This document shows positions 48,001 through 55,162 of a stretch of DNA of 64,000 nucleotides, one piece after another. The position numbers and the translations under genes were made by a program. The notes beneath the pieces are model-generated. The model saw nothing but the letters and a program-made list of their open reading frames with translations, was not told where the DNA came from and searched no databases. Location of the stretch: contig JAHCAX010000009.1 in NCBI GenBank assembly GCA_019634675.1, positions 1-64,000 on the forward strand, given 5' to 3'. This DNA comes from Acherontichlamydia pituitae. GTDB taxonomy: Bacteria > Chlamydiota > Chlamydiia > Chlamydiales > Rhabdochlamydiaceae. Positions within the stretch are counted from its first letter, which is position 1. The number at the start of each line of letters is the position of its first letter.

Positions 48001-50075
48001 ACGGTGCAGAACGGGAACGCCTTGCTCGTCTTGAAATCGCCCAACTGAAGCATGAAGGCGGTACAAAAGACTCACGCATCGCTGATCTAGAAAGAGATGG
48101 CAAAGGCAAAGACGACCGCATCAGAGAACTTGAGGAAATAGTCCGCAGGCTTCAAGAAGAACTCAAGACTGCTCGTCTTGACTGGGCGGAAAAAGAGCGC
48201 TTGCATGGCGTTGCAATCGGTAATAAAGATGGAAGAATTGAGGAAATTGCTCAAAAATATCAGGCATTGAAACTTGAGAAACAAGAGCTGCAAGCACGGT
48301 TTGAACAGCTTATCGATGATTCAGACCGAAACGACAGAGCGTTAAACGCCCGCATCGCTGAACTGGAAAAAGGGATCCCTTCTCTCATTGCCAAACTCCA
48401 ACAAACACAGTTAGAACTTGAAGAAGCTCAAGCGCGATTAGAAGCTGGCACGAGAAATTTTGACGAGATGAAGCAGCGCTGGTTAAAAACGAAAAAAGCG
48501 CTGGACGAAGTAACAAGCATTAAAGCTGCCCTCGAAGAAGAATCCGCTCTGCATGCCAAAGCAGAACAAGCGTGGGAAAAAGAGAAGCAGCGTATGCAGC
48601 GCGCCATTGAAAAAGCAACGGAAGAAAGCAGGCTCACTGGTATTGAAAATACAGGACTGCGCCAAGACCTAGAGAGCGCTCTTGAACGGCTTCGCACTCA
48701 AACTGCTGAAAATCGAAGGCAAACACAAGCGTATGAAAAACAAAAAGGCGATCTCGATTCGATCATTGCAAGCTTGTCTGCCGATCTAGGCTTGGAAAAA
48801 GATCGCGTCCGCAGGATCCAAGAGATGCAACGGGAAACGACACGACGCGTGGGCGAATTGGAAGGGCTTCAAAAAAATTTAGAAAGAGACCTTCAACTGG
48901 CAACAGAGGAAAGAGATGACCTCCGCTCTGCATATGACAACTTAGAGCCCGAGCTGCTCAGGCAGCAGGAAGAATTTGGCCATGAAGTCGATCGGATCCA
49001 ACTCGCAGCCAATGAAAGACAACGCTCTCTGCTTGACGAAATGGAGCGCTTGGATAGACGCGCAAGAGAGTTGGAGGAGGAGCTTGAGCTCCTGCGTACA
49101 CACCGTTCTGTTTCGGCTGCAGCTCCGATTGACTTTGCTAATCCCAATCCGCCTCCAGTTGATCTGGCCTCCCCCGCCGCAGCTGTCGACCAGGGGATAG
49201 CAGTCGCACGCCAACTGGAAGAAATTGTGAGGGAGATCAGCGCTGAACCGATCATCCTGTCCCGCTTAGACCAATCGCTGATCGATGGCTACCATTTGAA
49301 CCGCCAGCTGAGTCAAATCGAAGAAATGGACTTTGATAAAGCAACCGGCGAACTTCGCGTGACGATTACCGACGCTCTTTCAAGAGAATTGCATCTACCA
49401 AGAAACTTCTCTCTTAAGCCAGGCGCCAATGGGGCCTCTTTAGGCGATGGGTTTGTATTGCCAAAAGATCGTCCACGCCAAAAAGATGAGGCCAATAGGA
49501 TCTGCAGGATCATGCTGATCAAGCGGCTGCAAACGATTCGCGGCGAGCTGATGGGTTCAACAAAAGGCGCTGAAGAGAGCAAAGCGACTCCATGGAGGAC
49601 ATGGGGAGAAGTGTTCAAAAACTTCACCGCTTTTTGCCATGAGATGAATCGGAACTTGCCGACCTTAAGGCGCCACATCGTCAATTACAAGCGGGACTTT
49701 GCACGATTGCGCCTGCAAGGGATCGATGAAGCCCTGCTCAAACGATGCGTCGAAGCTAGAAAAATTCCAGAAGAGGTCCATGATCCGCAAAGAACAGAAA
49801 TTGCTGGTCTGATCAGGTTGTACCAAACGATGGCAAAAAGCTGCGAAGAGGTCTTTTTATACTCTTTGCCGCGAAAGATCCCGATGCACCATGCATGGAA
49901 GATCCTGATGCTGACCAACCACGGACTGCCTAGCCGAGCTTATGAAAGCGGAGCCTTGAAACCAGCTGAAGAAGCTGTCGTAGGGCCTTTGCAAGAGCTA
50001 ATCCCCCATTTCTACCACCATTTTTCCAATATGCTGCAAAATATTCAGATCGAAAATGGCCGAATTGTCGAATAG
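45090..50075 (+). CDS. Giant coiled-coil protein, paralogue B (1661 aa)
   Basis: Shares the N-terminal domain (DQIKGLKIFDSAS ... GAHFNIRVKDHMLIVQLMRE) and the central domain (EDFPFGTDTQFLDLPQEIRD, FQMYSICYPTRVPDTWR, CGEKFFLNQEGLH) with the 601-residue gene just upstream. It has a duplicated coiled-coil/linker block before the central domain, a four-unit 23-residue repeat, and a coiled coil of about 600 residues after it including three 35-residue units. A helical C-terminal domain follows (about 1370-1661, LSRELHLPRNFSLKPGANG ... RTWGEVFKNFTAFCHEMNRN ... LPRKIPMHHAWKILMLTNHGLPSRAY). No enzyme motif or membrane helix is seen. Length and architecture suggest a filamentous scaffold or secreted effector. 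A strong terminator follows the stop. Confidence 0.82.
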   Translation: MSGTIHPDQIKGLKIFDSASQLLRLCSPHEQELGEEIAGDVDDLVHSQFFQEKFGRLFPEDLAGAHFNIRVKDHMLIVQLMRENAASRPVPEGQPIAIDLAEPADGEVIEINRTILDKADALFRKCQNGHIHSHRSSAASSLRERAVDLTRLSDEDLNDELVSREHRGTIDEIPPPLRRRRLNPPSRSEQSARTVREDLSETLRSARQIQFNLQQEADQLIRRPDATIEQLSPLHEQIRRLEQQIQRLSQQLGIPQSSIQATATDTSPLVQRIFDRLSRIEERLRQLESYEATQPTSSGHIPPLSNQDLSARREDTSAHQRSLSDVPAQTDRNARREDGSTRQRSQSDTGAQTDRTPTREDDATHQRSRSDVGAQTDSIATRTDNSRHQRVHSDSTARSDPPSQREADLESALQRAREAYRNLQQDADRLSRQLHVTIDQLAPLHTQIRRLETQVQRLSEQLGNPLIATSDGTQTQTTPILERIQDRLSRIDEHLSELEGPRLIPAGSSPSSDRVDALEQECNQLEAQLREVTKQLDVLRERNLELSTQLSTLTSPSPNLPRLTNEQFRLLLSLAQQLGHPSVRDSEDFPFGTDTQFLDLPQEIRDSVYFQMYSICYPTRVPDTWRCGEKFFLNQEGLHGNNGLRSLAITRYLNQSLANEFATLGNGQASSPDVMARFDLLAEEDQIGILRQYQFLHRKSEEPLETTRESFLGLNDTTATNEERNEAISRYLQVQISERYGKMISELTDELLRLAEQLDSTQDSYEEALDRLRLEMAQLREQSRLDLASAMFHASSIQSELDTARGQIAQLTGDLSSKDLQIAALHQQASEAAEQQQRAREQIDQLTRIGRGKDIDIAQLRINLRQAGERERCALDEIARLTLEASTKDSRISALEQDIRNGAERERLARLEIAQLKHEGGTKDSRISTLEQDIRNGAERERLARLEIAQLKHEGGTKDSRISALEQDIRDGAERERLARLEIAQLKHEGGTKDSRIADLERDGKGKDDRIRELEEIVRRLQEELKTARLDWAEKERLHGVAIGNKDGRIEEIAQKYQALKLEKQELQARFEQLIDDSDRNDRALNARIAELEKGIPSLIAKLQQTQLELEEAQARLEAGTRNFDEMKQRWLKTKKALDEVTSIKAALEEESALHAKAEQAWEKEKQRMQRAIEKATEESRLTGIENTGLRQDLESALERLRTQTAENRRQTQAYEKQKGDLDSIIASLSADLGLEKDRVRRIQEMQRETTRRVGELEGLQKNLERDLQLATEERDDLRSAYDNLEPELLRQQEEFGHEVDRIQLAANERQRSLLDEMERLDRRARELEEELELLRTHRSVSAAAPIDFANPNPPPVDLASPAAAVDQGIAVARQLEEIVREISAEPIILSRLDQSLIDGYHLNRQLSQIEEMDFDKATGELRVTITDALSRELHLPRNFSLKPGANGASLGDGFVLPKDRPRQKDEANRICRIMLIKRLQTIRGELMGSTKGAEESKATPWRTWGEVFKNFTAFCHEMNRNLPTLRRHIVNYKRDFARLRLQGIDEALLKRCVEARKIPEEVHDPQRTEIAGLIRLYQTMAKSCEEVFLYSLPRKIPMHHAWKILMLTNHGLPSRAYESGALKPAEEAVVGPLQELIPHFYHHFSNMLQNIQIENGRIVE
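46026..46301 (+). repeat. Four in-frame 69-bp tandem repeats
   Basis: Four 23-residue units of the form RED(x)SxHQRSxSDxxAQTDRxxx start at 46026, 46095, 46164 and 46233 within the 1661-residue gene. Units are diverged, especially the last. Arg/Ser/Asp/Gln composition suggests a flexible linker. Confidence 0.8.
47745..48092 (+). repeat. Three near-identical 105-bp coding repeats plus partial fourth
   Basis: Units start at 47745, 47850 and 47955, each encoding 35 residues (GTKDSRIS(A/T)LEQDIR ...). A truncated fourth starts at 48060. Units two and three are almost identical in DNA, indicating recent slippage or unequal exchange. 35 residues is five heptads, so copy-number change keeps the coiled coil in register. 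Confidence 0.92.
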
Positions 50076-50090
50076 TTCTTTCTTAAAATA

Positions 50091-50122
50091 AAAAAACCCC
50101 TCGGAACCCGAGAGGTTTTTTT
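50091..50122. terminator. Bidirectional intrinsic terminator
   Basis: CCCCTCGG (50097-50104) pairs with CCGAGAGG (50108-50115) with one mismatch. It is preceded by an A-run and followed by a T-run, so it can end both the giant coiled-coil transcript and the convergent yajC transcript. Confidence 0.88.
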
Positions 50123-50144
50123 CACTTAAGCTAAATCTAAAGGC

Positions 50145-50549
50145 TTATCTTGACTCGCTAGCTTCGATCGTCGCTTTATCAGAACGGTCTTCTGCTGTGC
50201 CAGCTTGGACATCGGTAATTGCAGCCTTGAGCACTTCGATCTTAGCGCCGTCGTACATCGCCAAGATCACGGTGTTGTCTTGAACTTTTACAACAGTCCC
50301 GATGATCCCCATTGCTGTGATCCGGTCCCCTTTCTTCAAAGAAGTGCGGAGGTTCTCCATCTGCTTGCGGCGTTTTTGTTCTGGACGCCAGAGGATGAAG
50401 TAGAAAAACACGAGGGCGACTGCGATCATGATCAGAGTCTGCATCAGGTTGTTCTCTTTTGCAGCAGGAGCAGCTTCTCCATCAGCGAATACAGGCAGAG
50501 AACTGAGCAATGCTGCTGCGCCAAACAAAAATCCATAAACTTTTTTCAT
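50145..50549 (-). CDS. yajC: Sec translocon accessory protein YajC
   Basis: Small inner-membrane subunit associated with SecDF. N-terminal hydrophobic segment (KKVYGFLFGAAALLSSLPVFA) may act as a signal peptide, an unusual feature relative to short YajC proteins. The YajC domain follows: TLIMIAVALVFFYFILWRPEQKRRKQMENLRTSL contains the single transmembrane helix and the RPEQKR motif, then KKGDRITAMGIIGTVVKVQDNTVILAM. I chose the ATG at 50549, with AGG about 10 nt upstream, over the in-frame ATG at 50558 whose ribosome-binding site would be too close. Gene order yajC, rlmD-like, hctA matches what I recall for C. trachomatis CT741-CT743. Confidence 0.94.
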   Translation of the reverse strand: MKKVYGFLFGAAALLSSLPVFADGEAAPAAKENNLMQTLIMIAVALVFFYFILWRPEQKRRKQMENLRTSLKKGDRITAMGIIGTVVKVQDNTVILAMYDGAKIEVLKAAITDVQAGTAEDRSDKATIEASESR

Positions 50550-50820
50550 GGTTTCCATCCTTAACTAAAAAAATGTTTAAACGATAGAGGCAGTTGCAAC
50601 TGTAGCTTGCCCAGAAAATCGATGATTTTGAGGCCATTTACAAGTGTAAGTGTTGAAGTTGCTAACCATTGACGAGGTCGGCCCTGCGGCCAGCCAAGGA
50701 GAATGGATGAAAATGGCCTCAAAAGGGCGATTTTTCTAGGCAAATGAGTTTTGCAATTGCCTCGATTAGGTGGATTCCAGCTTGCCTCAAATCCCCCCGG
50801 AATGCAAGCAAAAAAGGGTT

Positions 50821-52251
50821 TCAGCGTTGATTTAACAGAACAATATTTTCAATATGGACCGTATGAGGAAACTGGTCGACAGGCTGAATGACTTCAAGGG
50901 TATAGCCGGCATTTATAATTTCCTGAACGTTAGCAACTTGGGTAAGCGGATTGCAGGAGATATAGAGGACCTGCTGCGGTTTAAGGCTTAAGATGTGGGA
51001 AATCGCGGCCGGATCAAGGCCTGGACGCGGCGGGTCGACGATCACAAGGTCGGGCGGGATGAAATCGGGAGATCCCATTAGTTCTGCAAGGACCTTGCCG
51101 ACATCGCCGCAAATCAGGCGCAGATTCGAGATCCCGTTGACCTCTTGGTTGCTCTGCGCATCAAAGAGGGCGTGGGGATTGAGCTCGATCGAAGTGACAA
51201 GGTCGGACTGAAGCGCCATGGCAAGGCCAAGGGTCGCTGTTCCAGCATAGAGATCGAGGACATGCCGCCTCTTTGTTGAGACAAGTTTTAAAGCTGCGGA
51301 ATACAGTTTTTCAGCCTGCAAGGTGTTCGGCTGAAAAAACGAGGTCGGACTGATCTTGAACTGAAGCTCAGCATGGCGGCTCCCCGTATCGATGTTCAGC
51401 TTCTCAGCGATGTGGTCAGGACCGTGCAGGTGCATCTCGAAAAACTGGGTAGGAGCTCCCTTTTTCAGCTGCTGGATCCTCAAAAAAATGCTCAGCCACT
51501 CGTGCTGTTCCTGAGGAACTGCCTGCTTGACCGCTTCGATAAATCCTTGGAGCTGGGGCTGTTTCAAGGCAAAATCGGGATTGCCGGAAACGGTCAGCAT
51601 TGCCATCTTGTCCCCCGTCCGGATCCCTTCGCGAACGATCAGGGTGCGCAAAGATCCCGTATCGTTCATCCGATAGGCATCAAGACCGCTTTTTTCCCAC
51701 CATGCGCGCACATGTCTAAGAACATCGATAAACCAAGGGTTGACCAGATGGCATTCAGAGAGGTTGAGGACTTTGCCTTTCGACCCCGCGATCATGAGGC
51801 CGAAGAACTTCTCCCCGGCGCGGTTCTGGGAAAATGAAAACTCCATCTTGTTCCGATAGCGCCATGGGCTTTCACAGGGTATGATAGGACGCGTTTGGGT
51901 TTGATCGGTGATGAGAGGCGTGAAGAGCTTTTCGACAAAAGACTGTTTTTCCCTTAGCTGTGCAGCGTAGTCCATCGCCTGAAAGGCGCAACCCCCGCAT
52001 TCGGGGACATGGACGCATCGAGGATCTACTCGCAAAGCAGACGGAGCGATCACCTCGCGGATCGTCCCTTGGGCCTTTCCTTTTCTCTTGGGCCCTATCT
52101 GGACACGGAGTGTATCGCCAGGGATTCCCCCGACAACATCGACCTGTGTGTCCGAAGAAGGAGGCGCTTTGCGATAGATCCCAACGCCGCGCCCTTTGCG
52201 GCTAAGGCGGTCGATCTGAAGTTCGATTTCTGGAAAAGGAGATGAAGTCAT
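50821..52251 (-). CDS. rlmD: RlmD/TrmA-family 23S rRNA (uracil-5-)-methyltransferase
   Basis: SAM-dependent RNA methyltransferase, 476 residues. The N-terminal TRAM domain (IELQIDRLSRKGRGVGIY ... VGGIPGDTLRVQI) is followed by the iron-sulphur cysteine cluster CVHVPECGGCAFQAMDY. The methyltransferase fold has DLYAGTATLGLAMA (SAM site), VIVDPPRPGLDP, and the catalytic-cysteine motif LYISCNPLT. This arrangement is typical of RlmD (RumA), which makes m5U1939 in 23S rRNA, though RlmC or a dual-site enzyme cannot be excluded. It is called ygcA in C. trachomatis (CT742, from memory). Length is normal and no residue is missing. Confidence 0.93.
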   Translation of the reverse strand: MTSSPFPEIELQIDRLSRKGRGVGIYRKAPPSSDTQVDVVGGIPGDTLRVQIGPKRKGKAQGTIREVIAPSALRVDPRCVHVPECGGCAFQAMDYAAQLREKQSFVEKLFTPLITDQTQTRPIIPCESPWRYRNKMEFSFSQNRAGEKFFGLMIAGSKGKVLNLSECHLVNPWFIDVLRHVRAWWEKSGLDAYRMNDTGSLRTLIVREGIRTGDKMAMLTVSGNPDFALKQPQLQGFIEAVKQAVPQEQHEWLSIFLRIQQLKKGAPTQFFEMHLHGPDHIAEKLNIDTGSRHAELQFKISPTSFFQPNTLQAEKLYSAALKLVSTKRRHVLDLYAGTATLGLAMALQSDLVTSIELNPHALFDAQSNQEVNGISNLRLICGDVGKVLAELMGSPDFIPPDLVIVDPPRPGLDPAAISHILSLKPQQVLYISCNPLTQVANVQEIINAGYTLEVIQPVDQFPHTVHIENIVLLNQR

Positions 52252-52339
52252 GCCGGATAGAATAGCTCAGCTGAAACGGGATTGCAAATGGTTTTCCGCT
52301 TCCATGGCCCTCGAGCCTAAGCTGCTGACAAGGTTCGGC

Positions 52340-52579
52340 CTACTTCCTCTTTTTGCTGGCTTTTGCAGCAGCTTTTTTGCCCTTCTTACTTTCTCTAGCC
52401 TCTTTCTTCTCTGCAGTGATCGATTCTTTCCTATAGACTTTGGCAATTTTAGCAAGTTTGATCGTACAGGTGCGCACCCGCTGGGCTGCAGCTTTATTGC
52501 CCCTTAATGATTTGTCGAGATCCCTGCAGATTTCTCCAAGCTGTTTTTTCATTGTATGAATGGTCTCTTTTAAGCTCAT
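52340..52579 (-). CDS. hctA: Histone H1-like developmental protein Hc1, short tail
   Basis: The 79-residue protein matches the N-terminal half of chlamydial Hc1: MSLKETIHTMKKQLGEICRD, then LDKSLRGNKAAAQRVRT and IKLAKIAKVYRKESITAEKK. Hc1 binds and condenses DNA as reticulate bodies become elementary bodies. The Lys/Ala-rich tail is only about 20 residues (KKGKKAAAKASKKRK) instead of the roughly 60-residue tail of C. trachomatis Hc1. The start is ATG 52579 with AGGAG 8 nt upstream; an in-frame codon at 52597 is less likely. This is the clearest phylum marker in the window. In Chlamydia translation of hctA is blocked by the sRNA IhtA; I cannot identify such an sRNA here. Confidence 0.93.
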   Translation of the reverse strand: MSLKETIHTMKKQLGEICRDLDKSLRGNKAAAQRVRTCTIKLAKIAKVYRKESITAEKKEARESKKGKKAAAKASKKRK

Positions 52580-52749
52580 AAGCCATCTCCTGTCCAAGAT
52601 ATATACCTTAAGTCCATATGCCCTTTGAGCATATTGTGCAAGGCATTTTTAAAAAAAATCCTACTTCTTTTTAGATTTTTTTAACCATTTTAAAATTCAC
52701 ATCCCGAAATAGCGGATGCGATGAAAATTGTACAATGCTGCTCCTGCTT

Positions 52750-52773
52750 AGGTTGTGTGAATTTCGACTTGTC
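52750..52773 (+). repeat. Dispersed 24-bp intergenic repeat, copy 2
   Basis: Matches the reverse complement of 34670-34693 at 23 of 24 bases. It lies in the intergenic region between hctA and the aminotransferase gene. Confidence 0.65.
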
Positions 52774-52847
52774 GAGGCAAAGCTCGGCAGTTGGCTCAAA
52801 TCGCATTTTTTGCTATATCCTTCAAATATCAAAAGTTTGGAGTGCAG

Positions 52848-53744
52848 ATGTTTTTCATCAATGGATCCTACGTCAGTGAAACAGATGCTAAAATCTCGGT
52901 GCTCGACTTAAGCATTTTGCGCGGCTTCGGCGTTTTTGATTATCTGCGCACCTATTCGGGAAAGCCGTTCCATCTCTCAGAACACCTGCTGCGGCTGCAG
53001 TATTCCGCGCAGCAGTTAGGCCTTGAACTTCCGTATACCCTGGAAAAGATCTCAAAGATCATCAATGAGGTCCTCAGGCTCAACCAGCTTGCAGAGGCCA
53101 GCATCAAGATCATTGCTACCGGAGGCATCAGTCCCGACCAGTTCACCCCTCAGCACCCTGCGACACTGATCGTCTTCGCCTATCCCCTCGCCTCCTATCC
53201 GCCAGAGTATTTTACCAAAGGGATCAACGTCGTCACAACGCGGCTTATGCGCAGCATGCCCTCTTGCAAAACGACCCAGTACATCCCGGGGATCATCGCC
53301 CTTCAGCAAGGCCGCTCTTCCAACGCCAAAGAAGCCCTCTACGTCAATGCAAAAGGAGAGATCCTTGAGGCGACCACCAGCAACTTCTTCGGAGTCAAAG
53401 AAGGGAAACTCTACACCTGCATGTCGGAAGAGGTCCTTGCAGGAATTACGCGCGAGGTTGTTCTGAAGATCGCTAAAGGCCAATTTCCAATCTGCTTCGA
53501 GCCGATCGCTATCGATGAGATCGACCAGCTTGACGAAGCCTTCATTACCGCCAGCAATAAGGAAGTGATGCCCGTTGTCGCCATCGACAGCACACCGATC
53601 GGAAGCGGCAAAGTGGGGCCGATCACCACTCAGGCCATGTCCCTCTTCCGCAACTACACCAAGCAGGACAATTGGCCATTGCTGGACATCCCCCGCTATG
53701 CCGCAGTCTTGCAAACATCTGATATTCAACTGCTTAAAAAATAG
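52848..53744 (+). CDS. Class IV PLP-dependent aminotransferase (BCAT / D-amino acid / ADC lyase family)
   Basis: A 298-residue fold-type IV PLP enzyme. N-terminal FINGSYVSETDAKISVLD and LRGFGVFDYLRTYSGKPFHLSEHL are typical. The PLP lysine is Lys141 (SCKTTQYIPGIIALQQG), followed by KEALYVNAKGEILEATTSNFFGV with the conserved Glu and Asn, and VLAGITREVVLKIA. Branched-chain aminotransferase, D-amino-acid aminotransferase and aminodeoxychorismate lyase share these motifs. The overall pattern (KTTQY, EATTSNFF) does not settle which; D-alanine or D-glutamate supply to peptidoglycan or folate synthesis are all possible. The start is ATG 52848 with GGAG upstream; an earlier in-frame codon at 52791 is not supported. 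It appears monocistronic. Confidence 0.85.
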   Translation: MFFINGSYVSETDAKISVLDLSILRGFGVFDYLRTYSGKPFHLSEHLLRLQYSAQQLGLELPYTLEKISKIINEVLRLNQLAEASIKIIATGGISPDQFTPQHPATLIVFAYPLASYPPEYFTKGINVVTTRLMRSMPSCKTTQYIPGIIALQQGRSSNAKEALYVNAKGEILEATTSNFFGVKEGKLYTCMSEEVLAGITREVVLKIAKGQFPICFEPIAIDEIDQLDEAFITASNKEVMPVVAIDSTPIGSGKVGPITTQAMSLFRNYTKQDNWPLLDIPRYAAVLQTSDIQLLKK

Positions 53745-53747
53745 CTG

Positions 53748-53776
53748 TTGATTTTAGCCGTAGTTACGGATATAAT
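53748..53776 (+). promoter_or_regulatory. Strong sigma70-type promoter for the DUF4143 ATPase gene
   Basis: TTGATT (53748-53753), exactly 17 nt, TATAAT (53771-53776), 34 nt before the ATG at 53810. The spacer contains the small hairpin CCGTAGTTACGG, which could also bind a repressor. Confidence 0.7.
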
Positions 53777-53809
53777 CACCCTTATATATCAGCCATACAA
53801 ACGGACATC

Positions 53810-55162
53810 ATGCGCAGAACCTTAGAATCAGAGCTCAAAAAATGGAAGAGCTCCCCTCATCGTTACCCCCTTCTTTTACGCGGAGCTAGGCAAGTTGGAA
53901 AGACTTACCTCATCGAGCAATTTGGCAAAGATTTTGAATCCTTTGAGATTGTTAATTTTGAGGCTCAGCCTGAGGCAGCGGCATGTTTTGAAACAGTCAA
54001 GCCCATCGAGATCATCCAAAAACTAGAACTATTGACAAAGCGCCCCATCCGCCCAGGAAAGACCCTCTTATTCCTAGATGAAATCCAAATTTGCCCTAAT
54101 GCGATTACTGCTCTGCGCTACTTTAAGGAAACGATGCCCGATTTGCATGTCATTGGAGCAGGATCGCTTCTCGAATTTTCTCTAGTCGAAGGACGTTTTT
54201 CTTTTCCCGTTGGCAGAGTCCAATTCATTTACCTGCACCCGGTATCATTTCAAGAATTTTTAGCTGCTTCAGGAGACGAAAAATTACTGTCCATCTTGGA
54301 AAACTGCACGCCTGAAGATCCTCCGCCTTCCGCGGTCCATTCCGATCTCATCCGCAGAGCGAAAGAGTACTTTATCATCGGCGGAATGCCGGCAGTAGTC
54401 AGTCAATTCATGACAACCCGATCTCTTCTAGAACAAAGCCGTATCCAAGATCTTCTCCTCGCTACCTATCGGGCTGACTTTGGAAAATACGCAACAGAGG
54501 CCGAACAGAAATATCTTCGCATTCTATTTGATGGGATTCCTTATCAAGTAGGAGGACAGTTTAAGTATGCAACGATAGATCCCCACATTAAATCGCGAGA
54601 ATTGAAAGCTGCTCTTGAACAACTTCGAATGGCAGGTCTTGTTTATCCAATCTTATCCACCTCAGCTTCCGGCATCCCTCTTGCTGCGCAGATAAAACCC
54701 AATAAATTTAAGCCCTTGTTTTTAGATATTGGACTTGTACAAAGAGCTCTGCAAGTCGATCCAGAACAAATGCTATCAAACCCATTAAGCCAAATTCATC
54801 GAGGAGCGCTAGCGGAGCAATTCGTAGGCCAGGAATTCATTGCCTATGGTGATTGCTATCGACAGGACAGCCTCTATTTTTGGGAAAGGGAAAAGCACTC
54901 TAGTTCTGCCGAAGTCGATTATGTCATTACTGTTGGACAATCGATTGTTCCCGTCGAAGTAAAAGCGGGAGCTCAAGGCCACCTCAAATCTTTGAATCAA
55001 TTCATGATAGAAAAAAAGTCGAAAATCGGAATCCGAATTTCAGAACAGCCCCTTTTACTCAAAGACCAAATTTTATCAATTCCATTTTATCTGATTGCTC
55101 AAATTCCTCGACTTGTAAGGCATACCGAAGCAAGAGGTTTAATCGGAAATTCAATTCATTGA
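53810..55162 (+). CDS. AAA_14/DUF4143 ATPase with PD-(D/E)XK-like C-terminus
   Basis: A 450-residue protein of the mobile AAA_14 plus DUF4143 family. Walker A is GARQVGKT (residues 25-32), Walker B LLFLDEIQ, sensor VIGAGSLLEFSL, then FPVGRVQFIYLHPVSFQEFL, a family hallmark. The DUF4143 C-terminus carries D370 (AEVDYVI) and E383-x-K385 (VPVEVKAG), the core of a PD-(D/E)XK nuclease-like fold. Such genes are scattered through bacteria and archaea and readily transferred; their biochemical role is not settled. It has its own near-consensus promoter. It converges on, and overlaps by 7 nt, the secreted protein gene at 55156-55911. It differs in family from the ATPase at 11015-12439. Confidence 0.92.
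   Translation: MRRTLESELKKWKSSPHRYPLLLRGARQVGKTYLIEQFGKDFESFEIVNFEAQPEAAACFETVKPIEIIQKLELLTKRPIRPGKTLLFLDEIQICPNAITALRYFKETMPDLHVIGAGSLLEFSLVEGRFSFPVGRVQFIYLHPVSFQEFLAASGDEKLLSILENCTPEDPPPSAVHSDLIRRAKEYFIIGGMPAVVSQFMTTRSLLEQSRIQDLLLATYRADFGKYATEAEQKYLRILFDGIPYQVGGQFKYATIDPHIKSRELKAALEQLRMAGLVYPILSTSASGIPLAAQIKPNKFKPLFLDIGLVQRALQVDPEQMLSNPLSQIHRGALAEQFVGQEFIAYGDCYRQDSLYFWEREKHSSSAEVDYVITVGQSIVPVEVKAGAQGHLKSLNQFMIEKKSKIGIRISEQPLLLKDQILSIPFYLIAQIPRLVRHTEARGLIGNSIH

Noticed and set aside
47745..48092. Possible CRISPR-like array
   Set aside because: Units are contiguous, in frame and coding, with no spacers between them.
47621..48121. Minus-strand repetitive frame of 166 codons
   Set aside because: Mirror of the 105-bp coding repeats on the opposite strand; no ribosome-binding site.
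50640..50700. GGCC-CTGC-GGCC palindrome upstream of yajC
   Set aside because: Short and without a second supporting element; could be chance.
50560..50820. 60-codon minus-strand frame upstream of yajC
   Set aside because: No start signal and unremarkable composition; region is more likely the yajC promoter.
52250..52507. 85-codon frame on the plus strand
   Set aside because: Antisense to hctA, whose identity is firm.
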